Part shown: in pieces, positions 13,656 to 19,988 of the stretch
How the letters are laid out: every line of letters starts with the position of its first letter
How positions within the stretch are numbered: the first letter of the stretch is position 1
NCBI GenBank assembly: GCA_000433255.1
Contig: HF998234.1
Location: 23,983-43,970 of the forward strand
Direction of reading: 5' to 3'
Origin: Coprobacillus sp. CAG:605
GTDB taxonomy: Bacteria; Bacillota_I; Bacilli_A; RF39; UBA660
Length of the DNA stretch: 19,988 nucleotides
The notes under the pieces: model-generated
Database searches by the model: none
What the model was told of the DNA's origin: nothing
The model's input: only the letters and a program-made list of their open reading frames with translations
Position numbers and translations under genes: made by a program

Positions 13656-14483
13656 ATGACACTGCAAACCGTATGGAGTATCATATCGAAAATAATAGAT
13701 ATATCCCTAGTTTGGTTAATGTTTTATTATATTTTAAAAAATATTAGAAATAATGTAAAAATGGTTTTAATAGTAAAAGGAATTATCCTTATCTTAGCTA
13801 TTAAAATAATTAGTAATTTACTAAATTTATATACTATCGGCTTATTGCTAGAATACGTTTTAGAATGGGGCCCCCTAGCTATAATAGTAGTTTTCCAACC
13901 GGAAATAAGAAATGTTCTTGAATCAATTGGACGTACTCAACTTCTAGGACGTCACAAAGTTCTTACTGTTGACGAAAGAGAACGCGTTGTCTACGAAATT
14001 ATGGACGCGGTTGAATACCTAAAGAAAAATCGTATTGGGGCTTTAATCGTCATTGAAAGAGATATGTCACTTCAAGAATACATTACTCCTGCAACAAAAG
14101 TATACGCTGATTTAACAAGCCCACTATTAGGAACAATATTCTTCCCAAATAGTCCACTTCATGACGGTGGGGTAATAATCCAAGGAGACCGCATAACTTG
14201 TGCTGGCGCTGTTTTCAAAACCAGTATGAATCCTTCAATTTCCAAAAGATTAGGAACCCGTCACCGCGCTGCCTTAGGTATTGCTGAAGAAACCGACGCT
14301 ATTGCCTTAGTTGTATCAGAAGAAACAGGCCGTTTATCAATTGCCGTTGATAGCGAATTAAAATATAACTTATCATTAGATGAATTTAGAATGACTTTAG
14401 TTGATGAACTAAAACCAAAGACTGAAATTTTCTATGATGCCGATCAAAATAACGACGGAAACGAAGGTGATTATAATGAATAA
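13656..14483 (+). CDS. cdaA: Diadenylate cyclase CdaA (c-di-AMP synthase)
   Basis: Makes cyclic di-AMP from two ATP; the messenger controls potassium and osmolyte balance and affects cell-wall homeostasis. It has 275 residues, the usual size. Three membrane helices lie in the first 80 residues (about 10-28, 35-54 and 61-80), then the conserved VVFQPEIRNVLESIGR and the DAC (DisA_N) domain. Active-site motifs: His169-Asp170-Gly171-Gly172, where the family usually has DGA, and GTRHRAALGI with Arg202-His203-Arg204, then VVSEETGRLSIA. The catalytic Asp is kept; the Ala-to-Gly change is mild. The acidic C-terminal tail (DADQNNDGNEGDYNE) overlaps the cdaR start by 8 bases, so the two are translationally coupled. 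CdaR normally modulates CdaA in the membrane. Confidence 0.95.
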   Translation: MTLQTVWSIISKIIDISLVWLMFYYILKNIRNNVKMVLIVKGIILILAIKIISNLLNLYTIGLLLEYVLEWGPLAIIVVFQPEIRNVLESIGRTQLLGRHKVLTVDERERVVYEIMDAVEYLKKNRIGALIVIERDMSLQEYITPATKVYADLTSPLLGTIFFPNSPLHDGGVIIQGDRITCAGAVFKTSMNPSISKRLGTRHRAALGIAEETDAIALVVSEETGRLSIAVDSELKYNLSLDEFRMTLVDELKPKTEIFYDADQNNDGNEGDYNE

Positions 14484-15855
14484 AATATTTAATCTCATTG
14501 CCTCATTTTTTAAAGGCGTATATAACATAATTGATAAATACATTGTAACTCCCATCAGTAAAATAATTTATAATATTGATAAAAAAGTAAATAAAAGTGG
14601 CGGTAAAATAGAAAAAATTCTTAACAGGCCCAATATGCTACTCTACATGTCATTAGCATTAGCTATAATTGTTTTCCTTCTAATCGATAGTAAAGTAATA
14701 ACTCTAGTCGAAACTGAAGCCGAAATCATCACAAACCAACAAGTAAATGTTGAGTATAACAGCGAAGCTTATGTCATCGAAGACCTACCAGAAACTGTTG
14801 ATATCACCCTAATAGGTCGTAAAAGTGACCTTTATTTAGCTAAACAATTAGGCGAAAACGAAGTAGTCTTAGACTTAACCGACTACACTCCAAGAGATGA
14901 ACCATATAAAGTAAAATTAACTTACAATCAAACTATCAATTCCCTAAGTTACAAACTAGACCCAACCTACGTCTATGTAACAATAAAGAAAAAAGTCTCA
15001 ACCTTAAAAACAATTAGCTACGATTTAATAAACCAAGATAAATTAAATGAATTAAATCCAGAACTAAGCGTTTCTAACGTTGAACTAGACAAAAATGAAG
15101 TAGTAGTAAAAGGTAGTCAAGATACTTTAAATAAAATAGCAACGGTTAAAGCTTTAATTGACTTAAATAACAAAAACTTCAAAGCCAAAGGCACATATAA
15201 CTTAGAAAATGTTCCAATAGTAGCCTATGATGAAACTGGAAACATCTTAAAAAATGTTGAAATAGTACCAAGCAAAGTTAATGCAACTGTAACATTCACA
15301 TCTTATAGTAAAGAGGTTCCAATCGAAGTTCAAACCACTGGTAACTTAGTATCTGGCAAAGCCATAAGCTCAATCACAATTAATGGTAAGAGTGAATATT
15401 ACGTAACTATTTATGGTGAACAAAGTGAAATTGACTCTATTGATTCCTTACCAGTAACCATAGATGTAACTGACCAAGGAAATAATGGCTCTAAGACTTA
15501 TCCAAGTAATATTTTAAAACCAAGTGGTGTTAAATACATGTCAGCAAGCTCAGTAAACATCGTGGCATCATTCGGTGAAGCAAAACAAAAAACTATCGAT
15601 GGCCTAACCATAACCGTGGAAAATACGCCAGCTAACCTTAAAGCAACAGCCACTAGCCAAGCTACAATAAGCGTTCAAGTAATTGGTGTTCAATCAGTAA
15701 TAGATGCCATTACAGCTTCTGATATTAAAGCCTACATCGACTTAAGTGGCTACACCGCTGGTAATCACACTGTTCCTGTTCAAGTTAAAGGAAACAACCC
15801 AATGGCTCAATACATTGTATCATCAAGTGTTAACATAAATATTACAAACAAATAA
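14476..15855 (+). CDS. cdaR: CdaR (YbbR-domain regulator of CdaA)
   Basis: A membrane-anchored extracytoplasmic protein that modulates CdaA. It has 459 residues from the ATG at 14476 (MNKIFNLIASFFKGVYN), preceded by AAGGTG; an in-frame ATG at 14434 lies deep inside cdaA and is less likely. There is a long N-terminal part (1-50, amphipathic and basic) that most CdaR proteins lack or have shorter, then a membrane helix (about 53-71) and about four YbbR repeats (roughly 75-165, 170-260, 265-350 and 355-459), seen as recurring beta-rich units with 'V.V.G....i..i' such as VVVKGSQDTLNKIATVKALI, VTIYGEQSEIDSIDSLPVTI and VQVIGVQSVIDAITASDIKA. In most Firmicutes glmM follows; here a terminator and a convergent gene follow instead. 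Confidence 0.92.
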   Translation: MNKIFNLIASFFKGVYNIIDKYIVTPISKIIYNIDKKVNKSGGKIEKILNRPNMLLYMSLALAIIVFLLIDSKVITLVETEAEIITNQQVNVEYNSEAYVIEDLPETVDITLIGRKSDLYLAKQLGENEVVLDLTDYTPRDEPYKVKLTYNQTINSLSYKLDPTYVYVTIKKKVSTLKTISYDLINQDKLNELNPELSVSNVELDKNEVVVKGSQDTLNKIATVKALIDLNNKNFKAKGTYNLENVPIVAYDETGNILKNVEIVPSKVNATVTFTSYSKEVPIEVQTTGNLVSGKAISSITINGKSEYYVTIYGEQSEIDSIDSLPVTIDVTDQGNNGSKTYPSNILKPSGVKYMSASSVNIVASFGEAKQKTIDGLTITVENTPANLKATATSQATISVQVIGVQSVIDAITASDIKAYIDLSGYTAGNHTVPVQVKGNNPMAQYIVSSSVNINITNK

Positions 15856-15858
15856 AAC

Positions 15859-15888
15859 AAACAAGCCCTAAAACAAGGCTTGTTTTTT
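15859..15888 (+). terminator. Intrinsic terminator after cdaR, possibly bidirectional
   Basis: AACAAGCC (15860-15867) pairs perfectly with GGCTTGTT (15877-15884), with T 15883-15888 downstream on the + strand. On the - strand the stem follows the DUF378 stop directly, but the T-tract there is interrupted. Confidence 0.85.
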
Positions 15889-16096
15889 AATCCATTTTTT
15901 CATAATGAATATCCATAAATAAAAGTCCAATATTAATAAGGCCACAAATGCCAACAATAATATAGATGATATTCTGCAACATTTCACTAAACTTAAATAA
16001 AGCATAAACTAAATTCAAGTCAAATAGACCAATTAGTCCCCAGTTTAAAGCACCAATTATTGTAAATACTAGGCATATTTTCTGTAATGTCTTCAT
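15887..16096 (-). CDS. DUF378 family small membrane protein (YuzA-like)
   Basis: A 69-residue protein and the only minus-strand gene in the window. The start is placed at 16096 (MKTLQKICLVFTIIGALNWG) because a GGGAGG site lies 6 bases upstream; the in-frame ATG at 16129 would precede that site. Two membrane helices (about 6-26 and 40-62) surround the family hallmark GALNWGLIGLFDLNLVYALF; the second helix has IIYIIVGICGLINIGLL. DUF378 proteins are common in Firmicutes and their function is not known. It is convergent with cdaR and shares the terminator region; it is divergent from the lipoprotein gene, whose start is 92 bases away. Confidence 0.9.
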   Translation of the reverse strand: MKTLQKICLVFTIIGALNWGLIGLFDLNLVYALFKFSEMLQNIIYIIVGICGLINIGLLFMDIHYEKMD

Positions 16097-16118
16097 TATA
16101 ACCTCCCAATCTAAACTT

Positions 16119-16149
16119 AATATAACCAAATTAAAGAATATTATTCCAA
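16119..16149 (-). promoter_or_regulatory. Possible promoter of the DUF378 gene
   Basis: On the minus strand TTGGAA (16149-16144) and TATATT (16124-16119) are 19 bases apart, longer than ideal. Weak call. Confidence 0.3.
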
Positions 16150-16157
16150 AAGAAAAA

Positions 16158-16163
16158 TATAAT
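16158..16163 (+). promoter_or_regulatory. Possible -10 of the lipoprotein gene
   Basis: A consensus TATAAT lies 25 bases before the start, with no good -35 in the AT-rich sequence upstream. In such sequence a chance match is possible. Confidence 0.35.
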
Positions 16164-16187
16164 TAAATTAGAAAAGGAGTTTAAATA

Positions 16188-17177
16188 ATGAAAAAAATAA
16201 TCACCCTTATTTTATGTGTCTTATTACTAAGTGGTTGCGGTAAATCTAAAGAAGAAAAATTAATAAGTGAGTTTAAAAGCGATGTTAACTCATCTAAATC
16301 ATATCTTCTTGAAGGAAGCCTTGAATTATATAACGGGGATGATACCTACACGTATAGTCTTAAAGTAGGATACAAAAAGAAAGATATGTACAAAGTTAAT
16401 CTAACTAATCAAGTTAATAACCATGAACAAATAATCTTAAAAAATACCGAAGGTGTCTATGTAATAACCCCATCATTAAATAAAAGCTTTAAGTTCCAAA
16501 GCGAATGGCCTAACAACAGTTCCCAATCTTACATTTTAGAATCCATCCTAAATGATATAAACACCACCGAAGATAAAAAATACGAAGACACCACCGACTA
16601 CTACATCATTAAATCCAACGTCAACTATCCTAACAACCCTAATTTAACCTATCAAAAACTATATTTTGATAAAAACATGAATCTAAAAAAGAACGAAGTA
16701 TATGATAAAGATAATATTTTAAAAATTAAAGTAAGTGTTAATAATATTGATTATAAAGCTAACCTAGAAGATGATTACTTTGACTTAGACGCATCTATTA
16801 ATGAAGATTGTTGCAATACTAGCGAAACAGCTGAGTTTAAAGATATTTTATATCCTTTATATATACCAACTGATACCTATCTTACTACCAAAGAAACCGT
16901 GAATATTGATACTGGAACTCGTGCTATTTTAACGTTCAGTGGATCTAAGGACTTTGTACTAGTCGAAGAAGCTTCTAACCCCAAAACTGAGTTTGAAACT
17001 ATTCCTGTTTATGGCGATCCTATCATGATGAACGGTAGTGTTGGTGCCCTAAGCGGCAATTCCTTATACTGGAGTGCTAACAACGTCGATTACTATCTAG
17101 CGGGCAGTAACATGAGCGAAGAAGAACTATTAAACGTTGCTAATTCTATTTCCAATACCATAGTTACGGGAAAATAA
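16188..17177 (+). CDS. Lipoprotein with LolA/GerS-like domain and DUF4367-like C-terminus
   Basis: A 329-residue lipoprotein: signal peptide MKKIITLILCVLLLSGC with lipobox LSGC and lipidated Cys17. Residues about 25-200 look like the LolA/GerS-type beta fold of Firmicutes lipoproteins: SYLLEGSLELYNGDDTYTYS, GYKKKDMYKVNL, EQIILKNTEGVYVITPSLNK, FKFQSEWPNNSSQSYILESI and LTYQKLYFDKNMNLKKNEVY. Residues about 225-325 (YIPTDTYLTTKETVN to MSEEELLNVANSI) resemble DUF4367. GerS of Clostridioides is needed for spore germination, but similar lipoproteins occur more widely, so germination is not implied. The start has an AAAAGGAG site. There is a Cys-Cys pair at 208-209. No clear terminator follows, only the promoter of the next gene. 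Confidence 0.8.
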   Translation: MKKIITLILCVLLLSGCGKSKEEKLISEFKSDVNSSKSYLLEGSLELYNGDDTYTYSLKVGYKKKDMYKVNLTNQVNNHEQIILKNTEGVYVITPSLNKSFKFQSEWPNNSSQSYILESILNDINTTEDKKYEDTTDYYIIKSNVNYPNNPNLTYQKLYFDKNMNLKKNEVYDKDNILKIKVSVNNIDYKANLEDDYFDLDASINEDCCNTSETAEFKDILYPLYIPTDTYLTTKETVNIDTGTRAILTFSGSKDFVLVEEASNPKTEFETIPVYGDPIMMNGSVGALSGNSLYWSANNVDYYLAGSNMSEEELLNVANSISNTIVTGK

Positions 17178-17188
17178 TCAAATAACCT

Positions 17189-17217
17189 TTGCAACTAAGC
17201 CTAAGATAGTTTATAAT
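17189..17217 (+). promoter_or_regulatory. Sigma-A promoter of the 163-residue anchored protein
   Basis: TTGCAA (17189-17194), a 17-base spacer and TATAAT (17212-17217). The -10 covers the ATG at 17216, ruling that out as start codon. The transcript would begin near 17224, right at the AGGTGG ribosome site, so the 5' leader is about 10 bases. Confidence 0.75.
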
Positions 17218-17233
17218 GTACTTAGGTGGTTAT

Positions 17234-17725
17234 ATGCAAAACGAAGAAACAAAAACAATGAAACAATTTCTAATTACTTTAATAATCGTCATCGTAGGTG
17301 TCGTAGGAATCTATTTATTAACAAAATATGTTGTCAAAAAGGATAACTCTACAAATAACTCTTCTACCACTGAAGAAAAAAGCTACATTGATCCTAATAC
17401 GGCTATCGTTGGTACTATGCTTAACAAAAGTAGCGACGCATACTACGTTATTATCTATGATAAAACAAAAGATAATGCCACAACATATTACAGCTTAGTT
17501 TCTACCTACAAAGCCAAGGATAAAGCTTTAAAGGTATACACAGTTGATTTATCAAATAGTTTAAATAAAAAATATATTGCTACTGATAATAAAACTAACC
17601 CTAAAGCTACTAACTTAGAAGATTTAAAATTCGGTGAAGTTACCTTGTTAAAGGTTAAAAACAATAAAATAACTGAAGCTTATGAAACAACCGACGCGAT
17701 TAAAAAAGCATTAGATGTTAAATAA
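17234..17725 (+). CDS. Membrane-anchored protein with thioredoxin-like fold, no CXXC
   Basis: A 163-residue protein, start chosen at 17234 after AGGTGG. It has a short acidic/basic N-terminus, a membrane helix (about 11-31), a Ser/Asn/Thr-rich linker (37-49) and a domain of about 110 residues: AYYVIIYDKTKDNATTYYSL (69-88), KALKVYTVDLSNSLNKKYIA (97-116), FGEVTLLKVKNNKITEAYET (133-152) and a final helix. The order strand, helix, 'vYtVDls' strand and 'TLlkvknnki' hairpin is like thioredoxin-fold domains, but there is no cysteine, so redox catalysis is excluded; a binding or structural role is more likely. The fold is an inference from pattern. It lies between the lipoprotein and S41 protease genes, each with its own promoter. 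Confidence 0.65.
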   Translation: MQNEETKTMKQFLITLIIVIVGVVGIYLLTKYVVKKDNSTNNSSTTEEKSYIDPNTAIVGTMLNKSSDAYYVIIYDKTKDNATTYYSLVSTYKAKDKALKVYTVDLSNSLNKKYIATDNKTNPKATNLEDLKFGEVTLLKVKNNKITEAYETTDAIKKALDVK

Positions 17726-17733
17726 TTGTCATT

Positions 17734-17755
17734 AAGTCCTATAAGGACTTTTTTT
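17734..17755 (+). terminator. Intrinsic terminator before the S41 protease gene
   Basis: AAGTCCT (17734-17740) pairs perfectly with AGGACTT (17744-17750) around a 3-base loop, followed by T to 17755. Confidence 0.88.
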
Positions 17756-17796
17756 CGTACATTTTAAAATTTCACAACATTTTCATTTTTAAAAAC

Positions 17797-17825
17797 TTTA
17801 AAAAGCAAGAGTAATATGTTAATAT
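17797..17825 (+). promoter_or_regulatory. Candidate TG-extended promoter of the S41 protease gene
   Basis: TTTAAA (17797-17802), a 17-base spacer and TAATAT (17820-17825) preceded by TG-T (17817-17819). Confidence 0.5.
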
Positions 17826-17843
17826 TATAAAGTAGAGGCAATT

Positions 17844-19103
17844 ATGAAAATAGAAAAAAATAAAGAACATAAAAGTAAGAAAATAAATAATCTAAAAGCT
17901 AAAGGTTTTAATCTTTACGAAATAATTGGCATCATAGTTATTACAAGTATCATAAGTATCGCTGCATCAGGCATTATTATAAATAATAATTATCGTACTT
18001 CTAGTGGTCTATCCTATAGCGAACTCTTAAAAGACGACAAAGTAAAAGAATTTTTAAACGTCTATTCTAAAGTCGTAGCTGGCTATTACGAGTCCGTTGA
18101 TAAAGATGGTGCAATTGATTCAGCTATTAACGGCATGGTTAGTTATATTGGCGACGAATACACAACCTATATGGATAATGAAGATGCCAGTGTCCTAGTA
18201 AATTCCTTATCCGGAAAATATGAAGGAATAGGTATAAGTATTAGTACTCAAGACACGGGGTTAATCGTTAAAGTCCATGATAATTCTCCTGCATCAGTAT
18301 CTGGCTTGCAGGTAAATGATCGTATCATAAAAGTAAACGACACAAAAATATCAAAAGATAACGCTAGTGACATATCAAAATTAATCAAAGAAAGTACAGA
18401 TAAAAAAGTAAAATTAACCGTTAATCGTGATAATCAAGAACTAGAATTTAACCTGGAATTAAAAGAAATAAACACCCCTGCAGTAAGTGATGACATCATT
18501 GAATCTAACGGCCATAAAATAGGATATATGAAAATTTCAACATTTTCTAAGACGTTAACAGAGCAAGTAGCATCATCATTAACCAAAATGGAAGGCCAAA
18601 ATATTGATTCATTAATCATTGATTTACGTGATAATGGTGGTGGGTATTTAAATATTGCTACCGATGTTGCCAGTCTATTTCTTGAAAAAGGCAAAGTAAT
18701 ATATTCTCTAGAAAGCAAAAATGGTACATCAACAAAAAAAGATGAAACTGATGAAAAAAGAACCTATCCCATTATGGTATTAATAAACGGAGCTACTGCC
18801 AGTGCCGCTGAAATATTAACTGGTGCTCTAGTAGATTCTTATGGGGCAGAAACCCTAGGTACAACAAGTTATGGTAAAGGCAAAGTGCAACAAGCTATGA
18901 ATTTAAAAGATGGTAGCTTAGTAAAATATACAACATATAAATGGTTAAGACCTAATGGCGAATGCATTGATGAAGCTGGAATTGACCCTAAATACGGTGT
19001 TGAATTAGAGATAATAAAAGATGAAGAGGGCAAGGTAAAAGAAGTTCATGACACCCAATATACAAAAGCAATCGAAATAATGAGCAATAAGGACATCAAT
19101 TGA
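17844..19103 (+). CDS. S41 family carboxy-terminal processing protease with prepilin-type signal
   Basis: A Tsp/CtpA-type serine protease that trims proteins outside the membrane, 419 residues. A Lys-rich leader (1-20) ends in Gly21, followed by Phe22-N-L-Y-Glu26 and a hydrophobic stretch to about 46: this is the class III (prepilin) signature with Gly at -1 and Glu at +5. Then come a helical linker (55-118), a PDZ domain (about 120-205, with YEGIGISIS and SPASVSGLQVNDRIIKVND) and the S41 core. The catalytic dyad is Ser320 (GATASAAEI) and Lys345 (SYGKGKVQ), with Gln349; spacings of 25 and 29 match the Ser-Lys-Gln of CtpB. Also present is LIIDLRDNGGGYL. The substrate is unknown. The only gene here ending in TGA; its stop lies in the terminator stem and loop. 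Confidence 0.93.
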   Translation: MKIEKNKEHKSKKINNLKAKGFNLYEIIGIIVITSIISIAASGIIINNNYRTSSGLSYSELLKDDKVKEFLNVYSKVVAGYYESVDKDGAIDSAINGMVSYIGDEYTTYMDNEDASVLVNSLSGKYEGIGISISTQDTGLIVKVHDNSPASVSGLQVNDRIIKVNDTKISKDNASDISKLIKESTDKKVKLTVNRDNQELEFNLELKEINTPAVSDDIIESNGHKIGYMKISTFSKTLTEQVASSLTKMEGQNIDSLIIDLRDNGGGYLNIATDVASLFLEKGKVIYSLESKNGTSTKKDETDEKRTYPIMVLINGATASAAEILTGALVDSYGAETLGTTSYGKGKVQQAMNLKDGSLVKYTTYKWLRPNGECIDEAGIDPKYGVELEIIKDEEGKVKEVHDTQYTKAIEIMSNKDIN

Positions 19104-19114
19104 TGTTCTTTTTT
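19089..19114 (+). terminator. Intrinsic terminator overlapping the S41 protease stop
   Basis: AAGGACATC (19089-19097) pairs with GATGTTCTT (19102-19110), nine pairs with one G-T and an AATT loop, then T to 19114. The last five codons and TGA are inside the hairpin. Confidence 0.85.
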
Positions 19115-19168
19115 ACACCCACTACTAGCGCGATAAAACTTCACATAGCCAAAATTATACAAATGCGA

Positions 19169-19174
19169 TATAAT
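19169..19174 (+). promoter_or_regulatory. -10 element of the DUF402 gene
   Basis: A consensus TATAAT lies 20 bases before the start; no good -35 at correct distance. Since the S41 gene ends in a strong terminator, a promoter is expected here. Confidence 0.45.
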
Positions 19175-19194
19175 TAAAAAGGAAGAAGGAATTT

Positions 19195-19737
19195 ATGAAT
19201 AACAAACAAATCAAAGTAGGTGATAGACTAACTATTCATTGCTACAAGCATAATGGTAAAATTCATCGTAGCTGGGATGAAGCAACTGTTCTTGAAATAA
19301 CGGACGATATGCTTGTATGTGCTAATAATAAAACCATTGTAACAGAATCAGATGGCAGAAGTCATAAAACCAATGAGCCAGCAGTTATGTTTTTTTACAA
19401 AAGAAAATGGTTTAATATCATTGGTCAGTTAAAACCATTTGGATTATTTTATTACTGTAATATAGCAACGCCATATCTAATAGATGACGGAATAATAAAA
19501 TATATTGATTATGATTTAGATTTAAGAGTATTTCCTGATGGTGGCTTTAGAGTATTAGATAAAAACGAATATAAATATCATAAGAAAATAATGAATTATT
19601 CTAACGAATTAGATATGATACTAAAAAAAGAATTATCTAATTTAATCGATATGAAACGTCATAATGTTGGACCATTTGCTAAAGGAATAGTTGAAAACTA
19701 TTATCTTCAATATCAAAAACTAAAAAAATCAAAATAA
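19195..19737 (+). CDS. DUF402 nucleoside di-/triphosphatase-like protein
   Basis: A 180-residue cytoplasmic protein of the DUF402 family, whose characterised Staphylococcus member hydrolyses nucleoside tri- and diphosphates with divalent metal. Family pattern is full length: VGDRLTIHCYKHNGKIHRSW with Asp-Glu, VTESDGRSHKTNEPAVMFFY, KRKWFNIIGQLK, LFYYCNIATPYLIDDGIIKY, IDYDLDLRVFPDGGFRVLDK with an acidic cluster expected to bind metal, then YKYHKKIMNYSNELDMILKK and GPFAKGIVENYY at the end. Neither a membrane segment nor a signal peptide is present. The start has a GGAAGAAGGA site. It is a monocistronic gene bounded by two terminators. The exact physiological substrate is not known. Confidence 0.9.
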   Translation: MNNKQIKVGDRLTIHCYKHNGKIHRSWDEATVLEITDDMLVCANNKTIVTESDGRSHKTNEPAVMFFYKRKWFNIIGQLKPFGLFYYCNIATPYLIDDGIIKYIDYDLDLRVFPDGGFRVLDKNEYKYHKKIMNYSNELDMILKKELSNLIDMKRHNVGPFAKGIVENYYLQYQKLKKSK

Positions 19738-19761
19738 AAGAAGCAACATATCATAAAATAT

Positions 19762-19784
19762 CCGCCCTAATAAGCGGTTTTTTT
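19762..19784 (+). terminator. Probable intrinsic terminator after the DUF402 gene
   Basis: A short GC-only stem, CCGC (19762-19765) with GCGG (19774-19777), an 8-base loop and seven T. The stem is short but its position and T-run fit. Confidence 0.6.
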
Positions 19785-19988
19785 AATATAAAGAGTATTC
19801 ATTTATAAATTAGCTAATTTGTTGTATAAAAAAATACCACCGCAATCCTCATCCAAAATTTTAATTGAGTTGTTTTGCCATACCTTGTTTTAGTATAAAA
19901 AAGTCAATTAAGTATCAAATTGTTTATTTTAATGTTAAGCAGTAACGTCAAATTTCTATATTTTCACAAAAAATGCAAAATGTTCTTG
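19785..19988. other. AT-rich end of window without a convincing gene
   Basis: No complete reading frame with a start and ribosome site was found on either strand. On the minus strand 19889-19803 stays open and could encode about 28 residues (…VWQNNSIKILDEDCGGIFLY…) up to a TAA, but an in-frame stop lies just upstream and there is no ATG, GTG or TTG with a ribosome site at its head. It might be the eroded end of an old gene, or chance. Confidence 0.3.

Noticed and set aside
18434..18718. Minus-strand open frame inside the S41 protease gene
   Set aside because: Opposite the conserved S41 core; no family resemblance.
19101..19103. Possible recoding of TGA as Trp, as in mycoplasmas
   Set aside because: TGA is used as a stop here and Trp is encoded by TGG at conserved positions in fusA (MDWMEQE, TVWRQAT), so the standard code holds.
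1..19988. CRISPR arrays, transposases, integrases, tRNA or rRNA genes
   Set aside because: No repeated spacer-repeat pattern, no DDE or integrase motifs, and no tRNA-like cloverleaf with a T-loop was seen in the intergenic parts.

Overview
The window is AT-rich, gene-dense chromosomal DNA of a low-GC Gram-positive bacterium (Bacillota; the style fits Bacilli or an RF39/Erysipelotrichia-like gut lineage, but the exact lineage cannot be fixed from sequence alone). Evidence: S12, S7, EF-G and EF-Tu are of Firmicutes type, ribosome binding sites are strong and purine-rich, promoters are sigma-A-like (often TG-extended -10), and there are SecG, SmpB, CdaA/CdaR, DUF3048 and DUF402 proteins. TGG encodes Trp and TGA ends one gene, so the standard bacterial code is in use, not the Mycoplasma code. 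All genes but one lie on the + strand.

Layout. 1-256 is the 3' end of rplL. 338-1146 holds two small pilin-like membrane proteins with a shared two-cysteine C-terminus; they sit where rpoB-rpoC normally lie. 1176-5578 is the str operon (rpsL, rpsG, fusA, tuf) with a structured leader. 5612-7270 holds a beta-lactamase-fold serine hydrolase and a HdeD/DUF308 membrane protein. 7369-8601 is enolase. 8662-11533 is the secG-rnr-smpB cluster (protein export, RNase R, trans-translation); no ssrA follows. 11727-12023 is an unrecognised 98-residue protein with a good promoter and a hairpin leader. 12102-13508 holds a membrane-anchored DUF3048 (YerB-like) protein and a small acidic-tailed membrane protein. 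13656-15855 is the cdaA-cdaR pair (c-di-AMP synthase and its regulator), without the usual glmM next to it. 15887-16096 is a minus-strand DUF378 protein. 16188-19103 is an envelope block: a LolA/GerS-like lipoprotein, a thioredoxin-fold-like anchored protein without CXXC, and an S41/CtpA protease. 19195-19737 is a DUF402 phosphatase. 19738-19988 holds a terminator and otherwise no convincing gene.

How it fits together: the left third is translation machinery. The middle joins glycolysis, secretion and RNA quality control. The right half is mainly cell-envelope and c-di-AMP functions. Intergenic space is very tight: several intrinsic terminators share bases with stop codons, and at least two promoters place their -35 in the loop of the preceding terminator.

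No mobile element, CRISPR array, tRNA or rRNA was seen. The most interesting points are the class III (prepilin-type) signal on the S41 protease, the pilin-like pair replacing rpoBC, an Ile at a normally invariant Pro of ribosomal protein S12, and the orphan 98-residue gene with its structured leader. None amounts to a clear new system; most of the window is housekeeping DNA.
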